From the NCBI GenBank assembly GCA_017979445.1, contig CM030710.1, positions 17,098,248 to 17,162,247 of the forward strand: a stretch of DNA of 64,000 nucleotides. The letters run 5' to 3'. The notes below the pieces were generated by a model. The model searched no databases, was not told where the DNA came from, and saw only the letters and a program-made list of their open reading frames with translations. Below are positions 42,685 through 55,714 of the stretch, piece after piece. The stretch is from Akebia trifoliata. Lineage: Eukaryota; Streptophyta; Magnoliopsida; Ranunculales; Lardizabalaceae. The first letter of the stretch is position 1, and each line of letters begins with the position of its first letter. Made by a program: the position numbers and the translations under genes.

Positions 42685-44494
42685 GGCCCCGTTTGATACA
42701 ACTGCCAAAATTTGTTGTTAGATTCTGCTGTAAGAAGCTACTATCAAAAACAATTGTAAAAAGCTTGAATACTGAAAAGCTTGTTTGATAGTCTTGTAAA
42801 ATTGTTGTGTTGTTTACCAGAATCTGGTAATTATTGTTTGATATAACTGTTAGATTTTGTTGTATTGGGGTAAAATGACCAGAATACCCTTAATGTTGAT
42901 AATGCACCCAGAATGCATCAAAAAATGACCAGAATACCCTTATAAATATATAATTACACTAAATATATATAAATATAATAAATTTATATTAAAAATTATA
43001 AAAATAATTATTTTAATTTTAAAAAATTTATAATTCTATAGAAATTTCGACAACATCTCCTCTTAAAAATGGACATATGAAATTTTCTTGATAAACAAAA
43101 TACCTACATATATAGTTTCGCTTCTTTCTTTATTTATTTGTTTCTAGAATCCAATGACTCGTATCCTTTAGGTTTCACCAACTTATTCTTTGTCATCTCT
43201 TGTTTTCACCTTCTCATCTTCTATCTTTTAATGTAAACATCTAAAATCACTAACCTATATTGTGTATTTAGACTTTCTTTTGAAATAGTCTTATAGTCTT
43301 CACATATTGAGCATTCATTTATCCTCAATAAAAATTGTCTATCTGATTTTTATTAGCTTAAACGTAACTAAATGTTCTTCCCTCTTTTTAAAATATGTAT
43401 TCGCTACGAGGAATTCAAGAATTACAATTCCCAATGCATTTCTTCACCCAAACTAGAACCCTAAATGAATTCTTTCATACCCACCACTTTCCTTCTCTAT
43501 ATGACTATTTAACTCTCCTCCCATAAATATTCTCTCACTATCCGAAATTATTTGGATGAGCTCATCATGTCTTCACTGTATTGTCTTTTAATTATCTCTT
43601 TCCTTATTAAAAGTTTTATAACTAATAGTCGATTGCCTATCATCCTAACACCTACAACTTTATTCCTCATCTCTTTATCTAATATTATCACTACACCATT
43701 TCTATTTCTAACTTTTCTCACTAACTCTAAGTTCTTCCCTATTAAAGTCCCCAAGTTTCAACTAGCAAAACAAATCCTACACTCCCAAGACTAGCTTCTT
43801 TACTCACGTTTGTCCGGTCTACTCTAATGCGAGAACCCTTTTCTACTTCTCATCACAACTGGTGTCTCTCCACTCTCCAGTGTGTCGTTCAAGAGATAAC
43901 CCTTGCCTATTTTCCGCTGCAGAGCATCGCTTCTAAGTAATGCCCTACCAATAACGGAAGGAAATGGCTTTGTAGATGAAAAATACATACTCCCCCACAA
44001 ACAGTTCAAAAGGCAGAAAATTTCTAAAACTTTCATCAAAATCCAGTAGCCAGAAAACCAAAATTTATGCTCAAGTATTAAGAACAATCCCGACAAACAA
44101 TATAACCGAGCAACAATTCTACCCAAATAAAACACAAAAAGAAAGAGAGAAATAAATAAATAAAACTACAAAACCCAAACCAAATTACACGAATTCCATC
44201 AAAACCCAGTTGAGGGGAAAAAAATCACAATAACAGTAATGGAACTATTTTATTTATGAAAGAAATCAGATTAAAAGTAGAGAACGACTCGCCTCTTAGA
44301 TCTTTCCCGATTTCTATAGAGTCTGCGAAGAATGAAAGAAAGAGATATGTTGTTGAGAGAGAGAGAGAGAGAGAGAGGCATTTTCTATATAGCTATTATT
44401 ACAACTATTTTTTTAAAAGCATCTTTTACCGGCTTTTTCAAATAGCATTAAAAAGCGCTGAAAACAATTTTTGAAAGCAATATCAAACCGAGGC
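42685..44494. mobile_element. TIR element with GGCCCCGTTTGATA ends
   Basis: The left end is GGCCCCGTTTGATACAAC. The right end, reverse-complemented, is GCCTCGGTTTGATATTGC. GGCCCCGTTTG-type ends are common in Tourist/PIF-type and other plant MITEs. The 1.8-kb body is AT-rich, with repeated 'ttgtttgata/ttgttgta' words near the left end and no transposase. No matching target duplication was found. Confidence 0.45.
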
Positions 44495-44570
44495 ATTCAA
44501 CTTTAAAAAATGCCTTTTAGACGCAAACGCAGTAAAAACCACGTTTAAAAGTCGTGCTTCGTGAAATCGT

Positions 44571-44932
44571 GGTATGTTTGGATTGAGAGAGAAAAGAAAC
44601 TTATTAAGAGAAGGGAAGAGAGGAGAAGAGAAATGCAATTTCTCTACCATGTTTGGATTGATAGGAGAGAACTTGAGATAATTTTGAAATTTTAAAATAT
44701 TTTAAAAAACATTTAGGGACAAAGTTGAAATTATAAAATATTTTAAAAGGATTTTTCTTCATTTCTCTTCACTTTTGGAGAGAAAAAAACTCACTTTTTT
44801 TTCTCTCATTTTCTCTGCAATTATTTTCTCTTCTCTCCCCACTTAACAATCCAAACGAGAGAAATGGAGAAAAGCTCATTTATTTTCTATTCTCTTCTCT
44901 CCATTTCTCTCAATCCAAACAAAGCATAAAAG
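44571..44932. mobile_element. MITE of the TTTGGATTGAG family
   Basis: Left TATGTTTGGATTGAGAGAG and right CTCTCAATCCAAACAAAG form terminal inverted repeats. A second inner pair (CATGTTTGGATTG / CAATCCAAACGAG) lies inside. The 360-bp body is purine-rich on one side and pyrimidine-rich on the other. It is related to the ends of 49149-55156. Confidence 0.6.
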
Positions 44933-45684
44933 CTTTTGCATAGTTTTATAAAACACTTTTTTGCTTTTTAATCGAAATTGGGTAATCGCAAAAGTTGTTA
45001 AAGCCCTTAGATAAGTGTTACCAAAGGCCCACTTCTTGTTTGCAATTGGTAGTATTACTTGTAATGCTTGTTCTTATTTATTTTGATTACTATTTTAATA
45101 GTAGCATTTTTTACTTCATTGTTGATTGAAGGCATATAATAGATTAAAACATATTAATGATAGATTTATGTTATATATTTTTTATGTATTTGTATGAACA
45201 ATTATCATAGTTTTTGTGAAAATATTGTATTTTATAGTTTTTTTTACATAAATAGGCATTCAGGTCATTATTCCAAAATTCAATAAATAAAAATTGTGAA
45301 ACAAACTGGCTTTTTAGGCTTCTGTGCGAAGCCAATACTTTTGAACCTTCTATAAGAGACAAGATTCTCCTAGACACAACTTCCTGGACTTTGGGCTTCT
45401 GTTTCTCCCAAACACAAAAGCCTGAAGTAAAAACTGTAACTAACAAACCCTAACTCAACTTGACAAGGTAACTAAAAAGCTCACTAACGTAACAAGTGCA
45501 GGAACCATAGATTTTTTCCCTTGGGATACACAACTGTACATGTTTTATTGGGATGTACAGTTGTGTAACACAAAGGGGAAAATCTACAGTTCTTGCAATT
45601 ACCCTATCAAGTTGAGTAACAAAATCATAACACTTCTTTTAAATGTTGTTAAGCCGTTGAAATCTCCATCATTAGATCTCTATT
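44933..45684. other. Intergenic with a short inverted repeat
   Basis: At 45505-45590 the words ATTTTTTCCCTTGGGATACA and GTACAGTTGTGTAACACAAAGG flank ACATGTTTTATTGGGATGT and suggest a small hairpin. Nothing coding is recognised. Confidence 0.35.
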
Positions 45685-45689
45685 GGTCA

Positions 45690-47439
45690 TGTAGACATCT
45701 GAATTTGGATGGGTTCTCCATGCAAAATACTTCAAAATCCATAAAAATTATAATGGGCCATAAAACCCAAACCTTCAAGAATCTAATCTATTTTCTATAT
45801 TTTTTTCGATAAATGACTTAAGACCCTTCCTACATGGCCCATGGGCTTAAGACATACCTCACATCTTCTTTACAACATCATCACTTCTCAACCTAATCCA
45901 ACCTTAGTCTAATTTAACTCAGCCTATCACTATGCCAACTCAACCCACCACTAAGCCCATTGGACTTAAAACTCAAATACCAGATCTATTCAACCCACTA
46001 CACAACCATTATCCCAAGTCCAACCATTCTACCCAAGTCCAAAGATCATAACCAATCACCCAAGACCATCAAAGTAAGAGACATGTCACCACCTTAACCC
46101 ACCTTCCTCATTCAATTACCTACCTCCACCATCTTTTTCTAACAAATCACCTACCCACATCTCAACCCACACATTTCTCTAACTACCCTCATCATTCTCT
46201 ACAAAACCATCCTCACAAGCCATACCCATACCCCTTCTCTCTAATCAACTCATCTAAATACTTAATCTCCACACCTTTTGGATATATGTCATCACATCCT
46301 TTACCCTTCCAAAACCTAATCATCTAATCTCTTACACAATTCATTCTTCTAACTAAAACCCACTCCAATTAACTCACCAAACACTCAATCAACAAATCAC
46401 TCTCTTACACCCACACTTTCTTAACCAAACACCATTTCCCTTCACCTTACCTAACATTCAACCCCAAATGGGTTGAAAGATCCAACCCATTTGGGTTACA
46501 AATGACCCACTTACGCCTTCCACAAATGCCCTTCTACCACCCTCAATTTACACACACATCCTCTTACAAATCTCAAACCATTCTACTTTTTTTCATTATT
46601 TCACCCCATCCTACGCCTAAAAGTAACTCTCAAAATCCTATAAAACCCCCCATTCTCCCACAAAAACTCCTCATGCTTGAACACACGCGTTAAAACGCTC
46701 AAGTCTTGAAAATCTCTACCAAGCATCACACTCAACTCTCTCTCAACTCACCCACAACTCTCAACTCCCTCTCTCACAATCTCTACTCTACAAACATATC
46801 AAGATTAAAACTAATAAGTCCAATTTGAAGATCAAGAAGAAAACCCAAAGGAGATCAAGTCAAGAAAAGTAAAGTAAGAACTAAAAAATTTAAAATAAAT
46901 AATCCCCCTTCTCTCCCCTCTACATTTATCTTCTTCTACTTCCCTCATTCTCCCTGCACTTATGCACACACCACAAAGGTTTGAGACTAAGGCCTTGGGC
47001 CCTTTCCTTATGGAAATGGGCCTTGAATAAAAAGTATACACTTTTAAATTTGTCCCAAGTTTGGAATCATAGAAGAATCCCTTCTTCAATAAGGAAGTCC
47101 TTAATGGTTTAAACCGAAATCAAAGTCCCTCACACTCGAAGGTATAAATCAGATCTTTTCGACTTTTCATTTTTATTTTCAAATAGATCGAATCCAAGGT
47201 TACTACCAGTGGTAGAGGGAGTGTGGTGCCTAACACCTTCCCTACTACTTAATATGGACCCCCTTACCTAGATTTAGGGTAGACCAATGGACCCTATCCG
47301 CACGAGAGTCATTAACAAAAAATAATTTTTCAAAAACTATTTTCCAAGTGACTATTTACACCCTTTTTACAAAAAAGAATGGTGGCGACTCCAAACCCAA
47401 GTAGGAGAGATCTTTGAAAATGGAAATCTCATGTCTACA
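45690..47439 (+). mobile_element. Solo LTR, Tat/Ogre-like, TSD GGTCA
   Basis: It begins TGTAGACATCTG and ends CATGTCTACA. GGTCA precedes (45685-45689) and follows (47440-47444). It has the family motifs GGTGCCTAACACCTTCC near 47226 and GGTGGCGACTCC near 47382. Much of the body is pyrimidine-rich on the plus strand (CAACCCA, CTCAACTC words). Length is 1750 bp. Confidence 0.85.
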
Positions 47440-47527
47440 GGTCAACAGTGGAGATTGCATGTAATTTCATGAGTCATTCTTAGGAGTAACAGGATCTCGA
47501 CTTTTTTTTATAGACATCCAATGTGGG

Positions 47528-47757
47528 TCATGGTTTTAAAATTCGTATTAACATCTTGTCTCGTCCATGGACAAGATTGAGTCGTCTTGAACAAATTTTT
47601 CAATACATTTGAGTCGTCTCATTTAACAATTAAAAAAAATGAACCATGGTTTTAAATCTCGTCTAATACGTTTGACTTGTATATTCATCTCGTTGGTGGC
47701 TGATACAAAGACATCGAACGAGTCGTCTCGGTCTCGAATGAGATTTAAAACCATGAC
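47528..47757. mobile_element. Small inverted-repeat element
   Basis: CATGGTTTTAAA(T/A)(C/T)TCG occurs at about 47530 and 47644, and its complement GAGATTTAAAACCATGAC at about 47738-47755. Words such as GAGTCGTCTCG recur between. It looks like a MITE, possibly with a tandemly duplicated left end. Confidence 0.4.
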
Positions 47758-48794
47758 GTGGGCGGGATTTCATAGTTGTTTTTATTTAAAAACAACTTTA
47801 AAAAAAGTACTTGAAGTCTCAACGTGAGTGTTGAGAAATTTTTTTATTTTTATTTTCAAAAATTACCGATTTTAGAAAAAATATTTTCCTTACTAAATTA
47901 GTAGGAGTTTAATTCTCAATAAGGGCTCTTGAGCTCAAATGGATTACCAAACTAGTAATCCAACACAACCCTCTAGATTTCATGGAAAACTCATATCCAC
48001 AAAAAAAAAAAATCAAAAGACAATTTTTGGGACTTGGTCCAAGGGTTTGAAAATAGACAGCTACGGAACTCCCAAATTTAAAATTTAAATTTAACGATGA
48101 CAAATAATATTTTTTTGATTTTTTTTTTAAGTTAATATAATTTTGTCCTCTATAACTGTGTAGTATTGGATCATGTTTTTGTATGCCAGAAGATGAGCTC
48201 AACACTCTTTGCAAGAGTTGAAATCTTACTAAGCTAGTAAGGTTGGTTGGACTCCAATTTTTAATGGGATCTAAGACATCTTAAATATTTTATTTGGATT
48301 TTAATATTTTTTTGGAGTTTTTTTTTGTTTATTTGGGGTTTCTCAATCTCAACTCAACTAGACAAGGTATAAATCGTAAGATCCATAGATTCGTTCCTAC
48401 AGAATAGGAATGATGTCTACATGTAGGGCTGTCAACGGATAGGTATCCCATCGGATAGTGCTATATCCGAATTCGAATCCAAAAAAAAAAATTATGATAT
48501 CCAAATTCAAATTCGAACAGATATCACTAACAACATCCGAATTCGTATTCAAAAAAAAATATCGGTTATCCGATAATATCCTACAAATGGGGTTTTACCC
48601 TATGTGTGAGAGTAAAATTCCACCTATTCAAATATATAAAAAAACAAATTAATTTTCTTTTGTTTTTCAACTCCAGCATTGTAATATTCCACCAATTTCA
48701 GTATTAAAATAGAATAGAATTGGAAGCATATATCAAATGGCCATAAATCTAACAATCACCAATCAAACTGATTTTTATGTGAAATATTAAACAA

Positions 48795-49140
48795 TGAGAG
48801 AGAGAGAGAGAGTACCTGTCTGCGAGGGAGATGGAGTCTTCGTCGTTCGTGCGAGAGAGATGTAACTTAAACAGTGAGAGCGAGGGCGAGAGGGTTTCAG
48901 ATCGATGGAGCCGTCGGATATTGATCGAGAGTGAAAGAGAGTGAGAGAGAGGGTTTGAGAGAGTGAGAGAGAGGGGTTCTATCGATCGCGAGAGGGTTTG
49001 AGAGAGTGAGAGAGAAGGGCGTCTGTCGAGAGAGTTCAGTTCGATGGAGCCGTCGGATATTGATCGAGAGTGAAAGAAAGTGAGAGAGAGGGTTTGAGAG
49101 AGTGAGAGAGAGGGGTTATGTCGATCCCGAGAGGTTTTGA
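48795..49140. repeat. GA-rich tract with ~140-bp tandem duplication
   Basis: A unit with TCGATGGAGCCGTCGGATAT and GATCGAGAGTGAAAG then GAGAGAGAGGGTTTG starts near 48901 and again near 49041. The right flank of the nested element (55160-55195) continues the same AGAGAGAAG.GC.TCTGTCGAG sequence. This supports the insertion having split the block. Confidence 0.75.
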
Positions 49141-50009
49141 GATAGTAACGCTGTGTTTGGATTGAGGGAAGGGGAGGGAAGAGAAACTCATTAAGGGAAA
49201 GGAAGGGAAGGGAAAGGAAGGAAAGTTTCCCTTCACCCTGTTTGGATTGAAAGAGAAGAGAAGAGAAAAAATCAAGTTTCTCTTGTTTGGTTAGGATTCA
49301 TAAGAGAAGAGAAGAGAAATTATTATTGTCAAATGACTATTATACCCTTCATAATCTAAAAAACAAAATTCTTCTTGTATAATGATACAAAATATAAACA
49401 ATCAAACATTTAAGATCAATTTGAGGGGTACCTTTCGTTTAAATGCGTATAAATGAGAGTTTCTATTGCCACACCCACTTTTACTAAGAACATCCTAAGC
49501 AAAAGTTAGTGTGACAATAGAATCTCTCTAATATAAGGATTTTATTAACAAATGTCCTAAGAGAACAAGTAGAAATCCCTTATATTAGAGATGGATTCAA
49601 TTAAGGTCCCTAGTCTGAAAATCTAATGATGGGCTAGTTGTCTTGACGAAAATAAACCTCGAACTCTGCTCAAATGGCCATTATTAATGCATAAGGTTTT
49701 CTCCTTTTTCCCTTACTATATGAAATGCTTAATAAGGTAAAAGATACAATCCAGGTGTGGGAGTTCTACAGCCTTAATAGAGTATCATGATTTCTCATGG
49801 TTCATTCACTGTTCTAACAAGCTAATGAAATTAGTGAGTATAGAGAACCCAAAACTAATGGATTTATTGAATTTTTCTTGCCTTCATCCAAGATGTACTA
49901 ATAATAAAGTTCATCTATTGACACAATCATTGGTAATGGTTCCACCCTACTGTAAATTTATTTTTCTCCTCAAATTCGAGCTAATGCACTACTGTCCCCA
50001 AACACAGCA

Positions 50010-50288
50010 TTACCCATAAAACAAAATACAAATTACAAAATCCAAATATGAGCTTGTACATTTGGTTCTTGTAAATACAAAATCATTGTTGACAGCTATG
50101 CTTTGGATGTCGAATCGCGTTGGCAATGGTCTAATTACGGCCTTGTTTGAGAGCGCAAACACCTTCAATCTTGTGAATCTCTCACACGCTTTCTCCAATG
50201 CACTACCAACCGCTTTCTCTATCTCTCTACATTGAGAAGTGGTGCGACAATGTTGAGATTGGAATCTAACACCGTCGCCTTCAAGGAC
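50010..50288 (-). CDS. Unassigned exon-like open stretch
   Basis: After an acceptor-like GATTGTTTAG at 50289 the minus strand is open for 92 codons to a TAA at 50010. The protein has REIEKAVGSALEKACERFTR and AVIRPLPTRFDIQSIAVNND. I do not recognise the family. It may be a captured gene fragment or chance. Confidence 0.25.
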   Translation of the reverse strand, partial: VLEGDGVRFQSQHCRTTSQCREIEKAVGSALEKACERFTRLKVFALSNKAVIRPLPTRFDIQSIAVNNDFVFTRTKCTSSYLDFVICILFYG

Positions 50289-52456
50289 CTAAACAATCAA
50301 AGCCACGAAGAATTAAATAATAGGCTTGTAAGTGACAGCGTCTTTCTCAATATATAGATTAGAGAAAATAACAAAAACACAGATGGAGAAACATCAAAAT
50401 ATGGAAACTAAAAGCATACCATGGACTATATGGACATAAACAACCAATAAACCAAGGAATTGGAATAAGGGTTCTAAGTGGTTAGTCATGATTCTTAGTA
50501 AAATCATAAAAATTAACAAAAACCCAATTAAAGAAACATGAAGATGAAGATGGAAACTAAAAAACAATCACTTAATCATCTGTTCCATTCGAGTTTAAAA
50601 CTTCAAACCCAATCATTTATATACATTTGATCTGGTGAGAATGACAGAGTATTTTACCATCGAAATGAAGAGCCTGCCATATTTGCGTGTGTATCAAGTG
50701 CTTGGTTTGTATTTGCTAGTGCGTGCAAAACTCCGTTTCAGTGTCAAGTCACTCACACAACACTGTCATTGTTACGTAAATATTTTCTTCTTTAAAGTTC
50801 CAATATACCTGAACAAGCCCTATGTTTCATTAAGTTTGATTGCTAAAGTGCAATACAGAATCTGAAGAAGTGAAGGACGATTACAGTATATAGAAGTGGG
50901 AGATCTTGGCGACATGGATAAACACGAAGCACAAATCTAACGGAGTCAGATTTTTGATTGGAACCAAGAAACTGGATAGTCCTTCCATACATGTATATAA
51001 ACATGGGTGTTTGGTGTGGGCTATACCAACAATGATTATAACAATGAGTTTGAGATAATAGCAAAAGATTGGAGAACCATATCAAACTTTTAAGAGCTTG
51101 AGACTTAAAAGATCAATTATATTCAATAATAAAAAGCACCAAAGCTTTTAAAATTTGGTTGAGACTTCCAAAATGCTGAACAAAATGGGTTGATTCTTTG
51201 AGTACTCTTTGAGATGGCTTAAAGCCTCCGGGATCGAGATTGATCCTGTTTAAGATTTAAAACCATACCAAATTGGGATTACTGAAAATGAATAGAAAGC
51301 GTAGCTTAGAAGAGTAGGCATTTGCTTAAACTATGTAGTATAGATACTAATATTTGACATTTGCACATACATGTATATGGTGAACACTTGCATACATATA
51401 TGTATATATATCTGCCACAAATTTCATAATGCTACAACGTTGGATTCTATATATAAGGGAGAACAATACAAGCAACCCTTCCCAAGTAACAACCACACGA
51501 TATGTATCATAGGAATACAGTAAGTTGTGTTGATATTTTCTTCACTATGACACTTCAAAACAAGTCAAAAATGGGCAAATATGACAATATAGATTCATTC
51601 TTGAACAATTCCAAGCCATTGCCTTTTTGCTCTCTATGGAACAAATAATTTTTGATAACTTCAACAGTATGTGTGCTAACAAGTATAAAAAAAAAAAGTT
51701 AAATTGTCTTAACATGCAAAATAACAGACTGAACTTATGAACATGGGACATGGGAGTCTGACCATCTACTGAAATGTGTGCATCTTCCTGCAAGTGTCCT
51801 TTATTTCATATATTTTCGAATAAATTCTGGAAAAGTATGTCTCTACACATGTTTAAATTATTGGTGTGCATTATGACCATGAAAATCAGACACTACACAT
51901 AGTCAAGAATCAATGAAAGAAGAAAGAATACCCAAGGAGATTTTCATAGATCAACTAGGTGACTAGTCAAACCAATTCCACTCTTTGAGAAGCTCCAAAC
52001 AACTTCACCAATCAATATAAATAAAGCCAAAAAGCTGTTTTGTTATTTAAATCTATAATAAAATCTCATACATATTCTCCTTTAGTTCTTCGCTGCACTA
52101 CTTTAAACTCCTCATCAAACACCCCACATTGATGTGTCAATAATTCACAAGGGACTTGTCGTTCTCTCTACACACCAATGACTAAATCATTTTTCGGTTG
52201 TAACCAAAGCAACAACAATCTCAGCGTATAAATCAAAGCATTAAAGGTATAGATCGTGGGTTATCGATTTGTAACTTGCCAAGCATATACATTCAAATGA
52301 AGAAAGAACACTACATTATTTCTGTCCAATTTAAAATAGAAAAAAACTAACATAATTTGGTCTCGTGCCCATTGGAATCTTCTTCAGACTAAAACACAAA
52401 CAATAGAGATGCACAAGTCTTGTTCTGATGGGAATCTTTCTGTTAGTACACAATAT

Positions 52457-52535
52457 CATCTTTCCACCACATACTATGTATCTTTCCTAACTTTCCACCA
52501 CATCCTATGTATCTTTCCTACTTTCCACCACGTCA
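52457..52535. repeat. Short tandem repeat (CTTTCCACCACAT...)
   Basis: CTTTCCACCAC(A/G)T is present three times and ATGTATCTTTCCTA twice, giving a period of about 30-40 bp. It is non-coding. Confidence 0.75.
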
Positions 52536-53007
52536 ATCTTAATATCATCTTTACTGAGCTCAATGTTAAACATGACACTTATTGGCAGCCCAGCACCTTA
52601 AGCTTTGTTGGTGTTACTACCATCCAATGAATTTTCCCTTTTAGTTTCATGATATAAATAATATTAAGGAAACCAAGACATTATAAATATTGTTCAAACA
52701 ATTTATTTTTATAGATGAACTGTGTTTAATGTGTAAGTTGGCACAAAGATTAACTTCCTCCAGTATAATTTCATTCTGAAAAAAAAAAAAAAAAAAACCC
52801 CTTTTTGCTCCCTTGCATGCACATTGACTTTCTTCTAACTTCAAATGCACCAACTTTCTCACATGTGTCTAAAATTAAGAATATCCAATCAAGTAAATGG
52901 TGACACAAATTTGACACAATAATTAAGTTCTAATAACTAGTTTGATAAAAAAGCATTGATTAGAGGCACACAAGTGGCAAAGTTACCTAAACCACATCAT
53001 TGCTTGT

Positions 53008-53240
53008 TCAAGACTTTGGGAACTTTGATAATGGATCATCGTAGCTTGGAACTGCAGCTAACAAGGCCTCCCTATTTTTGAGAAAGCAAATGAGCACTCA
53101 ATTAATAGTAGAGTACGGAATTCTCATTAAAACTTTGAGGTGCATGAGCAAAAACAACAATTGTGAAAGAGCCGCACAATATTGCTCACCTGTTTTCAAA
53201 ATTTTCAGGTAAATCATGTCGCAGATTGTCACCTCGGTAT
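53008..53240 (-). CDS. Unassigned two-exon C-terminal gene fragment
   Basis: Exon 53240-53190 (acceptor CCATATACAG, donor GTGAGC) and exon 53071-53008 (acceptor AAAAATAG) join in phase. They give YRGDNLRHDLPENFENR, then EALLAAVPSYDDPLSKFPKS and a TGA at 53010-53008. The intron is 118 nt. The reading is protein-like (acidic and proline motifs) and has both canonical splice sites. The preceding exon must end in phase 2 and was not found; a candidate near 53430-53470 has a stop in frame. I cannot name the family. An alternative frame of the first exon is also open. Confidence 0.35.
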
Positions 53241-54707
53241 CTGTATATGGGAGAAGGACCAAAGAGAAAAATGATTGATGGACAGAATAATATAAAGAGA
53301 ACAAATCTATTTCACGTGCAACAAAAGCAAAAAAAAATTAATCCTAAAAATTGCGGGGACAGAAGAATACAACAAAGAAAAAAAAACAGAGTTTAGATTT
53401 TTCACATGAAGGAAGCATTGGATATTTAGCAAACCTGACGGTTCTCGAGCCGTTGTTTCAGTTTCTATGATTACATATGCAAGTCATCAAGAAGGAACAC
53501 ACTATGTTCTTGCAATTGAAGGAGGCACATTCCTATTAAAAGTTGGCTCTTAAATAATTTGAGATTCACAATACTGTGTGGTATGGTTCAACAACTATAC
53601 TAATCAAACTACTAGGTCTACATAAATGCTATATAGATATAGTATAAGTAGTCTAGGTTTACACACAAATAAGAAATAAGAATCCCTAAAACAAGGAGTT
53701 TGGATCCCACCCGGAAGGGGACAAGAGCAGCTCATATTACAGTGTAGTAAATTGTCTTGTATGGCTGCTTTATATAAAAGACTTGGAATGAGTGTTTGAT
53801 CATCTATTTTTCGTATATTTGCCAATTTTCTTGTACTTATATGAGCATTTGCCTTTGGATTCTTTTGAGAGCTTATATTACCACCAACTTTCTTATAATA
53901 CCAAACAATGAATTAAACAGTCTAGGGTGAGGATAACCATTCTATTTTGTTAATTATTGCAGTCCATTCCATTCCATTCCATTTCTTCTCCAAAGAAACT
54001 CCCCAATTTAGGTTTCTAAAGTGAGAAGTAACTCAGGCTTTAAAACTTAAAAAGGGTTATATGCAAGTGATCAATGAAGAAACCAAACGTCGATAGATTA
54101 TTGTTGAAGTTTCTCTCTTTAATTTCCTTTTCCCTTTTGTGTTTGAACCTTTTTATTTTGGTGTGTATATCCTTATTATGCATTAGTTTAGCTTTCCATG
54201 AGTTTGATTAAGTTTATAACAGAAACACTTGCATTGTTTTACAAATGAACCCAATTGCATTGTTTTACAAATGAACTCAGATCCTCTAATCTTGCACACT
54301 GCATCAATCATATTCCCTGCAATCACATTCCCTGCAATCACTACAGTAGCCTAAGGGCCATCTGAATGTACAAGGACCTCTGTAATACTTCCAGTAATCC
54401 TTCTTAAATTAAAAAAATTTAGGATAGCTAGTAACTAACCAATTCCCTACTACATAATCCTTCCTAAATTAGAAAATTCTTTATTGGAGCAAGCAAAGGA
54501 TTTCAAACTAAGAAAACATGAGAGCCAAATCCTAGACCACCTCAACTGGTACAGAAACACACATCTAAATAAAATGACTAAATTTCAAAACTTTTCAAAG
54601 AGAAAATGCAGCAAACCCAGACCATCAAAATGGGGAGAGAGAAAAAATCATACTATTTGCTAATAATACTATTGGTTTTTGAAAAAAATTAGAAGAATGA
54701 CAGAGAT

Positions 54708-54747
<40 letters not shown>

Positions 54748-55293
54748 ATACCTCAGGTCGTCTCCTAGTCGAGGTGGTCTCCTAGTCGAAGTCGTCTCCT
54801 ACTCGAGGTCACCGCCTTCGTTCCTTCTCTCCTTCTCCTTCGTCTCCTTCGTAAGCATGGGTAGGGTTTCTGAAATTTGATTGGGGTGTACGTAGTAATA
54901 AACGGTCTGCCAATATCTATTTCTTTTGGAAATTTACAAAAGAGTGAGGGTAATTTTGGTATAGAAAATGTGTTCTCTTCCCTTCCCTCCTCGTCACTCC
55001 GATTTTGGGGGGAACAAAATTTTACCATTTTTCCCTTCCCTTCCCTCCATTTTTCATCTCTTCCCTCCTCACTTAACAATCCAAACAGGAGAAAAGAAGA
55101 GAAAATAACATATTTTCTCTTCCCTTCCCTTCCCTTCCCTCAATCCAAACACAGTGTAAGAGAGAAGTGCATCTGTCGAGAGAGAGAATGAGAGAGTTCC
55201 CTCTGTAAAAATATGTTGGTTTTAAATAAGAGGGATGGGGCACTAAATACAGGAAAGAATAAGGGTGGCGCTGTAAATATTACATAACTTATG

Positions 55294-55605
55294 GGGTCCC
55301 GTTCAGCAACAAACATTTTGGCAAAACATTTTTCAAAACATTGGTCAGAGGTTTTGGAATGGTCCTCACCAAAAATCAGCACATTTCAAAACTTCTAGTC
55401 CAGTTTACAAGTTGAAAAATCATGGATTGTCCATTTTTTGTAAACCAATTTTAATGGGGTTAGAAGTTTTGAAATGGGCTGATTTTTGGTGATGATGATC
55501 TCCTCATCGTAGAGATCATCCTCATCAAAAATCAGCCCATTCCAAAACCTCTAACCCATGTTTTGAAAAATGTTTTGCCAAAATGTTTATTGCTGAACAT
55601 TTCTC
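55294..55605. mobile_element. Double-hairpin MITE, copy C
   Basis: The ends are GGGTCCCGTTCAGCAACAAA and, reverse-complemented, AGAAATGTTCAGCAATAAAC. Both hairpin modules are present, the first shortened. The 11-mer CATAACTTATG lies on both sides (55283-55293 and 55604-55614), which may be a target duplication or partly chance. Confidence 0.8.
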
Positions 55606-55714
55606 ATAACTTATGATTTATACGTTAAATTGTATCTGAATATCCAACGGTCCCTAAATGTTTGTCAAAATACTTGTTATCCATTTGGGCACTGAACGCC
55701 GCCCAATATATATA

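Larger units (their letters stand above)
49149..55156. mobile_element. 6-kb TIR element with TAA target duplication
   Basis: Left CGCTGTGTTTGGATTGAGGG and right (reverse-complemented) CACTGTGTTTGGATTGAGGG form inverted repeats that extend as GGGAAG runs. TAA lies on both sides (49146-49148 and 55157-55159). A 3-bp TAA/TTA duplication points to the PIF/Harbinger superfamily. A second inner CTGTTTGGATTG pair lies at each end. No transposase is recognised inside; unassigned exon-like segments are present at 50010-50288 and 53008-53240. Confidence 0.65.

Noticed and set aside
42685..44494. A host gene between 42.7 and 44.5 kb
   Set aside because: Open frames at 43548-43794 overlap on both strands, are low complexity and lie inside a TIR element.
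54765..55191. Arginine-rich minus-strand frame and overlapping plus-strand frame near the right end of the 6-kb element
   Set aside because: The residues come from CTCCTTC/CTTCCC low-complexity repeats and terminal repeats. No domain is visible.
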